39,991 nucleotides of DNA, from positions 1 through 39,991 of the forward strand of contig VGOE01000017.1 of NCBI GenBank assembly GCA_016876035.1, given 5' to 3'. The position numbers were made by a program, and so were the translations under genes. Source of the DNA: Chloroflexota bacterium (lineage in GTDB: Bacteria; Chloroflexota; Dehalococcoidia; UBA2247; RBG-13-53-26). Under the pieces are notes generated by a model. The model saw nothing but the letters and a program-made list of their open reading frames with translations, was not told where the DNA came from and made no database searches. Shown in pieces: positions 24,234-31,372 of this stretch (positions are counted from its first letter, which is position 1; each line of letters begins with the position of its first letter).

Positions 24234-24273
24234 CACGTCATTGCGAGCGAAGCGAAGCAATCCAGGGGTGGGG
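24234..24273 (+). repeat. Left inverted-repeat copy beside the GIY-YIG gene
   Basis: Forty bases from CACGTCATTGCGAG to AGGGGTGGGG. It matches, in inverted orientation, 24629-24688 on the other side of the GIY-YIG ORF. The inner 'ATTGC..GCAAT' can form a small stem. The 'CATTGCGAG..GAAGCAATC' core is a recurring intergenic repeat in Dehalococcoidia and many other genomes (recollection, not searched). Confidence 0.7.
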
Positions 24274-24299
24274 AACAAGGATATCGCCAAGCCGATCCC

Positions 24300-24587
24300 T
24301 CATAACTCATCTGCCAAATCTCGCCACTCCCTGTTCATCTGCGTGATCAACTGAACTTTCTTTCGTCTTGAACCACCTTTGATTTGCTTCTCTCTTAAGA
24401 TAGCACTTTCAATGCTATCGGCTACTTCATAGTACACGAGCTTGGTGACATTGTATCTCCTGGTGAATCCTTCAACTGCTTTGTACTTGTGCTCATGAAC
24501 CCCCCTTTTCAGATCGTTGGTGACACCTGTGTAAAATACCGTGTCACCCTTGTTTGTCATTATGTAGATGTAATAGTGTTCACCCAT
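24300..24587 (-). CDS. Stand-alone GIY-YIG nuclease-domain protein (YhbQ/UPF0213-like)
   Basis: 95 residues, a single GIY-YIG domain. 'YYIYIMTNKGDTVFYTGVTNDLKR' contains the two signature strands (YIY and FYTG), the catalytic Arg lies in 'DLKRGVHEHK', and the metal-binding Glu is in 'ILREKQIKG'. Small proteins of this kind (COG2827) are widespread, poorly understood and scattered between repeats. This one is bracketed by inverted copies of one repeat, and its reading frame is intact. No other domain for DNA recognition is present. Confidence 0.88.
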   Translation of the reverse strand: MGEHYYIYIMTNKGDTVFYTGVTNDLKRGVHEHKYKAVEGFTRRYNVTKLVYYEVADSIESAILREKQIKGGSRRKKVQLITQMNREWRDLADEL

Positions 24588-24628
24588 CTATAGTATTCAT
24601 CAGTGATCCTGGGCAGTACAATCGTTCA

Positions 24629-24688
24629 CCCCACCCTGAGATTGCTTCGTCATCCTTCCTCAAGGGAAGGATTCCTCGCAACGACGTG
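24629..24688 (-). repeat. Right inverted-repeat copy beside the GIY-YIG gene
   Basis: On the minus strand it reads CACGTCGTTGCGAG ... CGAAGCAATCTCAGGGTGGGG, like the left copy, but its centre carries extra bases that form a perfect hairpin (ATCCTTCC/GGAAGGAT, 24652-24672). Outer ends are CACGTC-type and inner ends GGGTGGGG-type on both sides. Confidence 0.7.
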
Positions 24689-24774
24689 CCAACATAACTG
24701 CAAGCCTTCAGATGTGGCTGATGGGCTATCTTGTAACACAGGTCGACGATTTGCCATCACACCGGTTTTTCTTC

Positions 24775-26067
24775 CTAGGCCAGCCCCAGCCGTTCGAAGA
24801 TGTCGTCTACATGTTTCAGGTAGTGCTGATAGTCAAACAGCGATTCCAGCTCAGCCGCTGGCAGAGATGAAATGACATCGCCATCAGCCTTGAGAAGCTG
24901 CAAGAAATCGGTCCGCTCCTTCCAGGCTTTCATGGCATTGCGCTGTACCAGTTCATAGGCTTTCTGGCGGCTCAAACCCTTATCTATCAAGGCCAGGAGC
25001 ACGCGCTGGGAGAAGACCAGCCCTTTGGTCAATTCCACGTTCTCCCGCATCCGCTGCGGATAGACCCGCAGCCCCTTCATAACCCTGGTGAATATACTCA
25101 GGATGTAGTCCAGCACCAGACAGGAGTCAGGCAGGGTAATCCGCTCATTGGAGGAATGGCTGATATCCCTCTCGTGCCACAGGGCAACATTCTCCATGGC
25201 AGTAAGGGCATGCCCCCGCACCAGCCGGGCCAGCCCGCAAACGCGCTCGCAAAGCTCTGGGTTGCGCTTATGGGGCATGGCGGAGCTGCCGGTCTGTCCT
25301 TCTTCGAAAGGCTCCTCAGCCTCCAGGGTTTCAGTTCTCTGTAGTCCCCTGATTTCGGTGGCGAATTTCTCCAGGGAACTGGCGATAATGGCCAGGGTGG
25401 TCACAAATTGGGCATGGCGGTCACGCTGCAAGATTTGGTTGGACACCGGTGCCGGAGACAGGCCCAGTCTAGCGCAGGCCTTCTCCTCTACTTCGGGGGG
25501 CACGGTGGCGTAGGTGCCCACTGCCCCCGATATCTTGCCCACCCCGATAACCTTCTTTGCCTCGGACAGCCGCTGGGCATTCCTCTTCATTTCTTCAACC
25601 CAAAGGGCCATCTTCAGTCCGAAAGTTATAGGCTCGGCGTGGACACCGTGGGTGCGCCCCATCATGATGGTATGCTTGTGTTCAATCGCCTTCTCTTTCA
25701 GTACCGCAACGAGATCGGCGACGTCCTGCTCCAGGATATTAGTCGCTTCCAGCATTTGCAGGCTAAGAGCGGTGTCCATCACATCAGAGGAAGTCAGGCC
25801 CAGGTGAATGAAACGGCTTTCCTCACCCAGGCTCTCCGCCACTGATCCCAAAAAGGCGGTGACGTCATGGTGGGTCGTCTTCAGGATTTGCTCAAAGCGC
25901 TTCTGGTCAAAACGAGCTTTCTTGATCTTCCTCAGTTCCTCCTGGGGAATAACCCCCAGTTCTGCCCAGGCCTCACAGACAGCCACCTCTACCTGGAGCC
26001 ATTTGGCGAACTTGTTCTCGTCCGACCAGACTTTCTTCATCGCCGGTCTGGAATAGCGCTCAATCAT
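24775..26067 (-). CDS. purB: Adenylosuccinate lyase
   Basis: Acts twice in purine synthesis: SAICAR to AICAR plus fumarate, and adenylosuccinate to AMP. 430 residues. Fumarase/aspartase superfamily blocks are all present: 'THHDVTAFLGSVAE', 'HLGLTSSDVMDTALSLQ', 'GRTHGVHAEPITFG' (catalytic His) and the signature 'GSSAMPHKRNPELCE' with its mobile catalytic Ser loop. The ATG at 26067 has GGGGGTGAG upstream. It lies downstream of purE with a hairpin-rich gap. Confidence 0.96.
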   Translation of the reverse strand: MIERYSRPAMKKVWSDENKFAKWLQVEVAVCEAWAELGVIPQEELRKIKKARFDQKRFEQILKTTHHDVTAFLGSVAESLGEESRFIHLGLTSSDVMDTALSLQMLEATNILEQDVADLVAVLKEKAIEHKHTIMMGRTHGVHAEPITFGLKMALWVEEMKRNAQRLSEAKKVIGVGKISGAVGTYATVPPEVEEKACARLGLSPAPVSNQILQRDRHAQFVTTLAIIASSLEKFATEIRGLQRTETLEAEEPFEEGQTGSSAMPHKRNPELCERVCGLARLVRGHALTAMENVALWHERDISHSSNERITLPDSCLVLDYILSIFTRVMKGLRVYPQRMRENVELTKGLVFSQRVLLALIDKGLSRQKAYELVQRNAMKAWKERTDFLQLLKADGDVISSLPAAELESLFDYQHYLKHVDDIFERLGLA

Positions 26068-26111
26068 TTCTCACCCCCATCCTAGCCGTCATCCTAGAAC
26101 CTCAGAAACCA

Positions 26112-26213
26112 TGCCAGGAATCAGAACCTGGCAGCTAATCTTCCTCCGTCAGACCGCCTTGAAACAATTGCTACTCTATATATGGGTGCCGGAAGGAAAG
26201 AGTGCCTTCTGGC
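26112..26213. other. Two hairpins between purE and purB
   Basis: TGCCAGG/CCTGGCA (26112-26133) and a 9-bp stem (26188-26196 with 26205-26213, one G-T pair). Neither is followed by a T-run on the minus strand, so they may stabilise or process a purE-purB mRNA rather than terminate it. Confidence 0.35.
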
Positions 26214-26233
26214 GTCGAAACTTGTTCCTGTGA

Positions 26234-26707
26234 TCAACCCATCGCCAGCTTTTTACGATACTCTTCATAGGCCTTCTCAATGCTGTCATACTTCAGCCCT
26301 AGGATTTCAGCCGCCAGAAGAGCAGCGTTTTTAGCTCCATCGATGCCAACGCTGGCTACAGGCACTCCTGATGGCATCTGAGCTATGGAGAGGAGAGCGT
26401 CAATGCCCTTCAGGTCGCTGGTGGGCAGAGGAACGCCGATGATAGGCAAGATTGTCCAGCTTGCCAGGACTCCCGGCAGGTGAGCCGCTGCTCCGGCACC
26501 AGCGATGATGACCTCGATGCCACGCTCTCGGGCACTTAACGCGTACTCGCGCACCTTCTGCGGACTGCGGTGGGCTGACATGACTGAGACCTCATGGGCA
26601 ATGCCTAGCTCTTTGAGCATGTCCAGCGCTGGCTGCATCAGCGCCTCATCTGACTTGCTACCCATTACCACCCCCACCAGGGGGATTGCTTGCTTTGAAT
26701 CTGCCAT
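26234..26707 (-). CDS. purE: N5-carboxyaminoimidazole ribonucleotide mutase (class I PurE)
   Basis: Converts N5-CAIR to CAIR in purine synthesis. 157 residues. 'GVVMGSKSDEALMQPALDML' is the nucleotide-phosphate loop, 'SVMSAHRSPQKVREYA' carries the catalytic His, and 'IIAGAGAAAHLPGVLAS' and 'TILPIIGVPLP' complete the active site. The SAHR form and the short length mark class I, which needs PurK; purK is not in the window. The ATG at 26707 has AAAGGAGG upstream. Confidence 0.95.
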   Translation of the reverse strand: MADSKQAIPLVGVVMGSKSDEALMQPALDMLKELGIAHEVSVMSAHRSPQKVREYALSARERGIEVIIAGAGAAAHLPGVLASWTILPIIGVPLPTSDLKGIDALLSIAQMPSGVPVASVGIDGAKNAALLAAEILGLKYDSIEKAYEEYRKKLAMG

Positions 26708-26776
26708 CTACTATAACCTCCTTTATCTATTTTGTTGGATTGTCTGCTCGGCAGATCAAATAGAGGCCAGATCAAT

Positions 26777-26879
26777 CCTAGTGCTTTGTAACGTGAGACC
26801 ATTCGCTACGCTTAGGGTGACAGTATCTATAAGTGTCATTCTGATCCGCCCGCCTGAGGCGGGAGAAGAATCTCGGTCC
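26777..26879 (+). repeat. Interspersed repeat, about 100 bp, copy 1
   Basis: Runs from CTAGTGCTTTGTAACGTGAG through TTCGCTACGCTTAGGGTGACA to GAAGAATCTCGGTC. The reverse complement of 37830-37925 matches it along almost its whole length. It lies just beyond the 3' end of a decayed reductase gene and upstream of purE. Confidence 0.8.
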
Positions 26880-27368
26880 TTAAGCGGGAATAGCCTCCTC
26901 CTCAGGCTAAGGTAGGACTCTTCGCCACAGAGCAAGCAGCAAGAAGTCCGCCACAGACGCTGGCTGCCCTCGATGGCATCGAAGTATAGCCTCGGAAACC
27001 GAGCGAAAAGCCTGGTGAAGGATCGTGCCGCCTTCAACTCAGGCATCAGTTCCCTGGCTACGGCATCCTGATAACCTTTCAAGTTAATAGTACCATCTTT
27101 TAGGCACTGAGTGATAATGGTGGCAGCAATTTGCAGATAACTCTAACTCCACATACTATCTGCCCTGTTACCGGCCCGATGTCGAGGCCAAGCAGGTCGG
27201 CGGTCTTAGCGGTGATCCCTCCGGCATAGAGCTTATATCTGGGCAGCTTCTCTTTCTCCAGGATGAGAACCTCTATCCCCCTCCTGGCCAGCTCATACCC
27301 ACCGTGGCTCCGGCAGGGCCAGCGCCCACAGTAATCGCATCGCAAGAATGCTTCAGTGGGCCGCTCAT
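26880..27368 (-). pseudogene. Decayed geranylgeranyl reductase-like FAD oxidoreductase (frameshift plus internal deletion)
   Basis: The ATG at 27368 overlaps the tsaC stop (ATGA) and opens a frame reading MSGPLKHSCDAITVGAGPAG, with the FAD-binding GxGxxG motif. After 'ATVG' a one-base slip moves the protein to another frame, which continues 'YELARRGIEVLILEKEK' and 'AGGITAKTADLLGLDIGPV', typical of the geranylgeranyl reductase family. The frame stops at 27100. Downstream, 27082 to about 26880 encodes the family's C-terminal end ('ARELMPELKAARSFTRL', 'GEESYLSLRRRL'). About 200 or more central codons are missing compared with a usual length near 370-400. The remnant still hangs at the end of the t6A operon. 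A sequencing error could explain the slip but not the missing centre. Confidence 0.75.
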
Positions 27369-28381
27369 TTACCAGAGGCCGCCCTCCTGAGACGATCCAT
27401 GATTGCCACCCCTATTCCCTTTTCCTCGACCTCCTCAACTATAATCTCGTCCACCCCTGCTTCGTCCAACTCTCGCAGCGAGGCAAACATCTGCCTGGCA
27501 TATTCTCTGAGGTCCTGAGACATGGCTGCCACCACAACCCCCTGCTTGCCCCGATACAAGTCAGGGCGGAGGGTCATCACCCCGACCTTCCTCCCTGCCG
27601 CAGCCCGTTGCTCTAGCAGCCGAGCCACTTCTGGTTGGCTCTTGCCAGCCACCAGCGTGACCTTTGCCTTGGGGCTATAGTGCCGGTGTCTGGTGCCGGG
27701 AGACCGTTTTAGAAGCTCCGCATGCCCACCAAGAGCCACCTTGCCGAGGATGCTCTCCAAATCCTCCACCGTGACAGCTCCAGGCCTCAATATGGTGGGG
27801 GGTTGAGTGGAAATGTCCAGCACCGTAGATTCGACACCTATCTCCACCGGCCCGGCGTCAAGCACCAGATCGATCCTGCCTGCCAGGTCTTGGAAAACGT
27901 GCCTGCCGGTGGTGCCGCTGGGTCGCTGTGATAGATTGGCGCTGGGGGCAGCAATGGGAACACCGGAGGCTCTTATCAACGCCAGAGCGACATTGCTCCC
28001 GGGCATTCTGACGGCTACTGTATGCTGGCCAGCCGTGACCGTATCGGGAACCCTGGCTGATTTCTTCAGGACTAGCGTCAGGGGGCCGGGCCAGAACCTT
28101 TCCGCCAGGGCAACTGCCTCCGCACTAACGCTGTCGGCCAGAACCTTCAGTTGTCCCGACTCAGCAATGTGGACTATTATCGGGTTATCCAGTGGTCTCC
28201 CCTTGGCAACGAAGATTTTTTTCACCGCCCGGGAATTCAGGGCATCCGCTCCCAGACCGTAGACCGTCTCTGTGGGGAAGGCCACCAACCCACCCGCTCT
28301 GATTATCTCAGCCGCTCTGGAGATAACCTCCCTTTGGGGATTCAGCGGATCGACCTCTATCACCAACGTCTCTGGGCTCAT
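27365..28381 (-). CDS. tsaC: L-threonylcarbamoyladenylate synthase, two-domain Sua5 type
   Basis: Makes threonylcarbamoyl-AMP from threonine, bicarbonate and ATP, the first step of tRNA t6A37 synthesis. 338 residues. The YrdC domain (about 15-200) has 'GLVAFPTETVYGLGADALN', 'KIFVAKGRPLDNPIIVHI' and 'PSANLSQRPSGTT'. The extra C-terminal Sua5 domain (about 235-338) includes 'SPGTRHRHYSPKAKVTLV'. It overlaps the tsaD stop by four bases (ATGA), and its own stop overlaps the start of a decayed reductase gene the same way, so translation is coupled. Confidence 0.94.
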   Translation of the reverse strand: MSPETLVIEVDPLNPQREVISRAAEIIRAGGLVAFPTETVYGLGADALNSRAVKKIFVAKGRPLDNPIIVHIAESGQLKVLADSVSAEAVALAERFWPGPLTLVLKKSARVPDTVTAGQHTVAVRMPGSNVALALIRASGVPIAAPSANLSQRPSGTTGRHVFQDLAGRIDLVLDAGPVEIGVESTVLDISTQPPTILRPGAVTVEDLESILGKVALGGHAELLKRSPGTRHRHYSPKAKVTLVAGKSQPEVARLLEQRAAAGRKVGVMTLRPDLYRGKQGVVVAAMSQDLREYARQMFASLRELDEAGVDEIIVEEVEEKGIGVAIMDRLRRAASGK

Positions 28382-29379
28382 CGCACGCTCTCCAGCGGGG
28401 CATGAGCCACAACGCCAAGGTCAAGGCCATCTACCTCCCTGTATCTGAGCCTGGCGCTGCCAGCAGCCGCCACCATGGCAGCGTTATCGCCACACAGATC
28501 AGGACTGGTGAAAAAGACCTGGTAGCCTTCGCGAGGGCATGTCTCAGCGAAGACCTCCCTCAGGCGTCTATTCATGGCTACCCCTCCGGTGACGCCGATG
28601 GCCGACACATCCTTCTGCGAGGCAGCCTGCAAAGTCTTGGAGACCAGATGGTCTACCACCGCTTCCTGGAAGCTAGCAGCAATATCGGCGAGAGGCAGCT
28701 TTGCTCTGTCCCTGCCCTTAAACATGTTGACCACCGCTGTCTTCAGCCCGCTGAAACTGAAGTCCACCGCCTTGCTCCCCCGCAAGGGCCTGGGGAAATT
28801 GAAGGCTGCTCTGTCGCCTTGCGCCGACAGCCTGTCGATCACCGGGCCTCCAGGGAAACCAAGACCGAGAAACTTGGCCACCTTGTCGAAGGCTTCGCCG
28901 GCGGCATCGTCCAGCGTATTCCCCATCACCTCATACCGGCACAACCCCTTGACATAAACGAGCATACTGTGTCCGCCCGAAACGGTCAAACAAACATGGG
29001 GCAGGGGTAGCTCTGGATGGCTGAGAATGTTGGCGAAGATGTGCCCCTCGATATGGTGTATGCCGACTAAAGGTATTCTGGCCGTGTAGGCCAGGGATTT
29101 GGCAGCAGCCACACCCACCAGAAGAGAGCCCACCAGACCATACTTTGAAGTGACGGCTACGGCTTCTACGTCGGCCAGGCTCTTGCCAGCCGAGTCGATA
29201 GCCTCCTTGATAACATAGCCAATGGCCTCTACATGTTTACGGGCCGCTATTTCAGGAACGATGCCCCCAAATTTGGCATGCAAATCCATCTGTGAGGCGA
29301 CCACGTTGGAAAGAATGGTCCCATCGGCCACCAGGGCGGCGGCTGTCTCATCGCAGGAAGTCTCGATTCCCAGTATCAT
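28378..29379 (-). CDS. tsaD: tRNA N6-adenosine threonylcarbamoyltransferase TsaD
   Basis: Transfers the threonylcarbamoyl group to A37 of ANN-decoding tRNAs, with TsaB and TsaE. 333 residues. 'MILGIETSCDETAAALV' is the ATP-binding opening; the metal site is H109 and H113 in 'HHIEGH'; 'VCLTVSGGHSMLVYV' and 'GGVAMNRRLRE' are conserved. The loop usually written GPGL is 'SKYGL' here (78-82), with Gly-Pro replaced by Lys-Tyr. It starts four bases after tsaB ends. Confidence 0.95.
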   Translation of the reverse strand: MILGIETSCDETAAALVADGTILSNVVASQMDLHAKFGGIVPEIAARKHVEAIGYVIKEAIDSAGKSLADVEAVAVTSKYGLVGSLLVGVAAAKSLAYTARIPLVGIHHIEGHIFANILSHPELPLPHVCLTVSGGHSMLVYVKGLCRYEVMGNTLDDAAGEAFDKVAKFLGLGFPGGPVIDRLSAQGDRAAFNFPRPLRGSKAVDFSFSGLKTAVVNMFKGRDRAKLPLADIAASFQEAVVDHLVSKTLQAASQKDVSAIGVTGGVAMNRRLREVFAETCPREGYQVFFTSPDLCGDNAAMVAAAGSARLRYREVDGLDLGVVAHAPLESVR

Positions 29380-29383
29380 GGCG

Positions 29384-30085
29384 TTATTGGGCTTGCCTTT
29401 TTCTTTGCTGGGCCAGCAGGGCCTCAGCCAAAGGTTCCTTCAGGTATAGGGGCACCAGAGAAAGCGCATCATCACTCTCGCCCCGCTCAAAGCGAGACAA
29501 GGCCAGCATAGCCATCGCCGCGCCTCTGCGACCCTCACCTGAGTCTCTGAACCTGGCCTGGGAGCCAAGCTTCTCGTATATGGCCTGGCGATGCAGATGT
29601 GCTGCCTCTCCCAGAAACAGCACCGGCTCTTTGATTTTCGCCAGCAATCCCTCAATGGGGCCAGCAGAACACTCGCCTTCTTTGGCCAGCGTCTTGCCGT
29701 CGGAACGGTAGAAGCCGCCGTAGACGTTCCCTCTGCCGGCCGCCACCAGGGGACAGATCAGAATAGGTGTGTCTCTTGCCTGGTGCGCCAGGGCATCCAG
29801 AGACGAGATGCCACAAAGGGGCTTGCTGGTGGCATAAGCCAGGATTTTCCCTACGGTTATCCCCACCCTGACCCCCGTCCAGAACCCAGGGCCTATCCCA
29901 ACTGCCAAGCCATCGACGTTTGTGAGGGTAAGGCCCGAATCTGTCAAAACCCGATCAATGTTGAGGATGATGTCTTCCAGTGAGTTGCCTTCGACTTCCG
30001 ACACGAAGTCCGCCAGCACCCGGTGGCCATCGATCAGCCCTACAGCATCAAAGCGTCCCGAGGTATCAAGGGATAGTATTTTCAT
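29384..30085 (-). CDS. tsaB: tRNA threonylcarbamoyladenosine biosynthesis protein TsaB
   Basis: Scaffold partner of TsaD (an inactive paralogue of the same ASKHA fold). 233 residues. 'MKILSLDTSGRFDAVGLID' and 'VDGLAVGIGPGFWTGVRVGI' are the family opening and core; the usual GPGSFTGLR is GPGFWTGVR here. 'LCGISSLDALAHQ' follows. Its ATG overlaps the tsaE stop by four bases. Together tsaE-tsaB-tsaD-tsaC give the complete bacterial t6A set in one operon. Confidence 0.93.
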   Translation of the reverse strand: MKILSLDTSGRFDAVGLIDGHRVLADFVSEVEGNSLEDIILNIDRVLTDSGLTLTNVDGLAVGIGPGFWTGVRVGITVGKILAYATSKPLCGISSLDALAHQARDTPILICPLVAAGRGNVYGGFYRSDGKTLAKEGECSAGPIEGLLAKIKEPVLFLGEAAHLHRQAIYEKLGSQARFRDSGEGRRGAAMAMLALSRFERGESDDALSLVPLYLKEPLAEALLAQQRKRQAQ

Positions 30086-30555
30086 TGGCTTTCCAACTCG
30101 GCAAGCAACTTGTGAAACTGTTCGCCGAAAGCGGAGAGCACAATCTCCCGCTTTCTGGCAGAAAGAACGGTGAAGTCCACGGCAAGATAATTGTCAGAGA
30201 GGAGAGCCGAGATCCTCTCGGCCCACTCTATTATAGCCACCCCGGACTCTGCCTGTCGCAGCAAGTCCAGCACGCCTAACTCCAGGGCCATGTCCACGCC
30301 TTCGATGCGGTACAAGTCCAGATGCAGTACCAGGAGCCTCCCCTGGTACTCGTTCACGAAGGCAAAGCTGGGGCTGGTGACATGCCTTTTGGGTATGTCC
30401 AGCCCGGCGCACAGGCCCTTGGTGAAACACGTCTTGCCAGAGCCCAGTTCCCCCGTCAACGCCACCACGCTTCCTAGCCCCAACCTCTGCCCTATCCTCT
30501 TACCGAGGTCTTGTGTGGCTGAAGGGCTGCCCGTTAAGAATGAGCGCTTCTTCAT
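30082..30555 (-). CDS. tsaE: tRNA threonylcarbamoyladenosine biosynthesis ATPase TsaE
   Basis: P-loop ATPase that drives turnover of the TsaB-TsaD complex. 157 residues. The Walker A loop is 'GELGSGKT' (about 36-43), followed by 'PSFAFVNEYQGRLLVLHLDL' and 'AIIEWAERI', the family's conserved HxDxYR-like and EW blocks ('HLDLYRI'). The ATG at 30555 has AGGAAGG upstream. First gene of the t6A operon. Confidence 0.94.
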   Translation of the reverse strand: MKKRSFLTGSPSATQDLGKRIGQRLGLGSVVALTGELGSGKTCFTKGLCAGLDIPKRHVTSPSFAFVNEYQGRLLVLHLDLYRIEGVDMALELGVLDLLRQAESGVAIIEWAERISALLSDNYLAVDFTVLSARKREIVLSAFGEQFHKLLAELESQ

Positions 30556-30571
30556 ACGGAATGCCTTCCTA

Positions 30572-30620
30572 GGGGTGGGTGTCAGGTCCCTGACCTGACC
30601 CGTATTCCTGGTCCCACCCC
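30572..30620. repeat. Nested palindrome upstream of the t6A operon
   Basis: GGGGTGGG (30572-30579) pairs with CCCACCCC (30613-30620). Inside it GTCAGGTC (30581-30588) pairs with GACCTGAC (30592-30599) over three bases. Both stems are perfect. It sits 17 bases before the tsaE start on the minus strand and could be a repeat insertion, an operator or a leader structure. Confidence 0.5.
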
Positions 30621-30740
30621 AGACCTAGCGCAAAGCGAATAGCCGCGTCAATTTCCCGCAGCTTGTCAGCACTTGCCCCGCCAGCCGAGCACGGAGGTAG
30701 TCTTATAGTCTGTAAGGATAATCAAACCTTGGCTACTCGG

Positions 30741-31295
30741 CTAGTCCACATTTAGGACTGGTCTGTAGCCATGGTGCAGGGCATAGAGCAGAATTAACTT
30801 GCGCTCCATGTACTTGATAAGTAGATCATTGACTTCATTGAGAAGCTCGAGGTTACCAGTTATGGTTACTTTAGCATTACTCACGTATATATCCAATAAG
30901 GAACATGGTGCAAGTTCCAGGAATGCCTTTTGCAACTCTTGACACGGCAGAGTTGAAACATATAGATGCGAGAGATCAGTACCAAATAGCTCCACATATA
31001 TTCTGGCACGATACTTTCCGGTCCTGTTCTTAACAGCTCCTTCAAAGGCATCCCAGCGGCTCTTGAAGCCTCCTTCTCCTTTAGAGCTTTGCCCGATACA
31101 TATTACGCTCTTTTCTAGAGGGTCTGCCGACCCTGGAGACGGCTGATGCTGAAATCTAGCAAACAAGTATACCCCTCCTTGATCTTCCATCCCTTTGCCA
31201 GCCAAGCTATTCCGGCTAATCCAACTAACCCAAGACGAGAAACATATTTCCCGACTCATCTCCATCCCTGTCGGTAATCCTTCTAATATTCTCAA
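30741..31295 (-). CDS. Hypothetical protein with a divergent GIY-YIG-like fold
   Basis: 184 residues if TTG 31295 is used; the true start could be ATG 31265 or 31259, since no good ribosome-binding site decides it. The middle has 'GGVYLFARF' and, after a loop, 'SVICIGQSS', a plausible GIY and YIG pair. They are followed by 'SRWDAFEGAVKNRTGKY' and a late Glu in 'YMERKLILLYALHHGYRPVLN', the position of the metal Glu in that fold. I do not recognise a named family. It stands between the t6A operon and purD on the same strand. Confidence 0.5.
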   Translation of the reverse strand: MRILEGLPTGMEMSREICFSSWVSWISRNSLAGKGMEDQGGVYLFARFQHQPSPGSADPLEKSVICIGQSSKGEGGFKSRWDAFEGAVKNRTGKYRARIYVELFGTDLSHLYVSTLPCQELQKAFLELAPCSLLDIYVSNAKVTITGNLELLNEVNDLLIKYMERKLILLYALHHGYRPVLNVD

Positions 31296-31372
31296 ATTGA
31301 GGTGGATGTCAGTTCTCGACCTGCCCCGAACTCCCCACGCATCCGGGCTGAGCCACCGGCGGTGTCCTACTC

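Noticed and set aside
24234-24688. CRISPR array
   Set aside because: Only two inverted copies, no regular direct spacing and no cas genes.
26756-27082. ORF of 108 codons read as an independent gene
   Set aside because: It is the C-terminal remnant of the decayed reductase, running on into the interspersed repeat.
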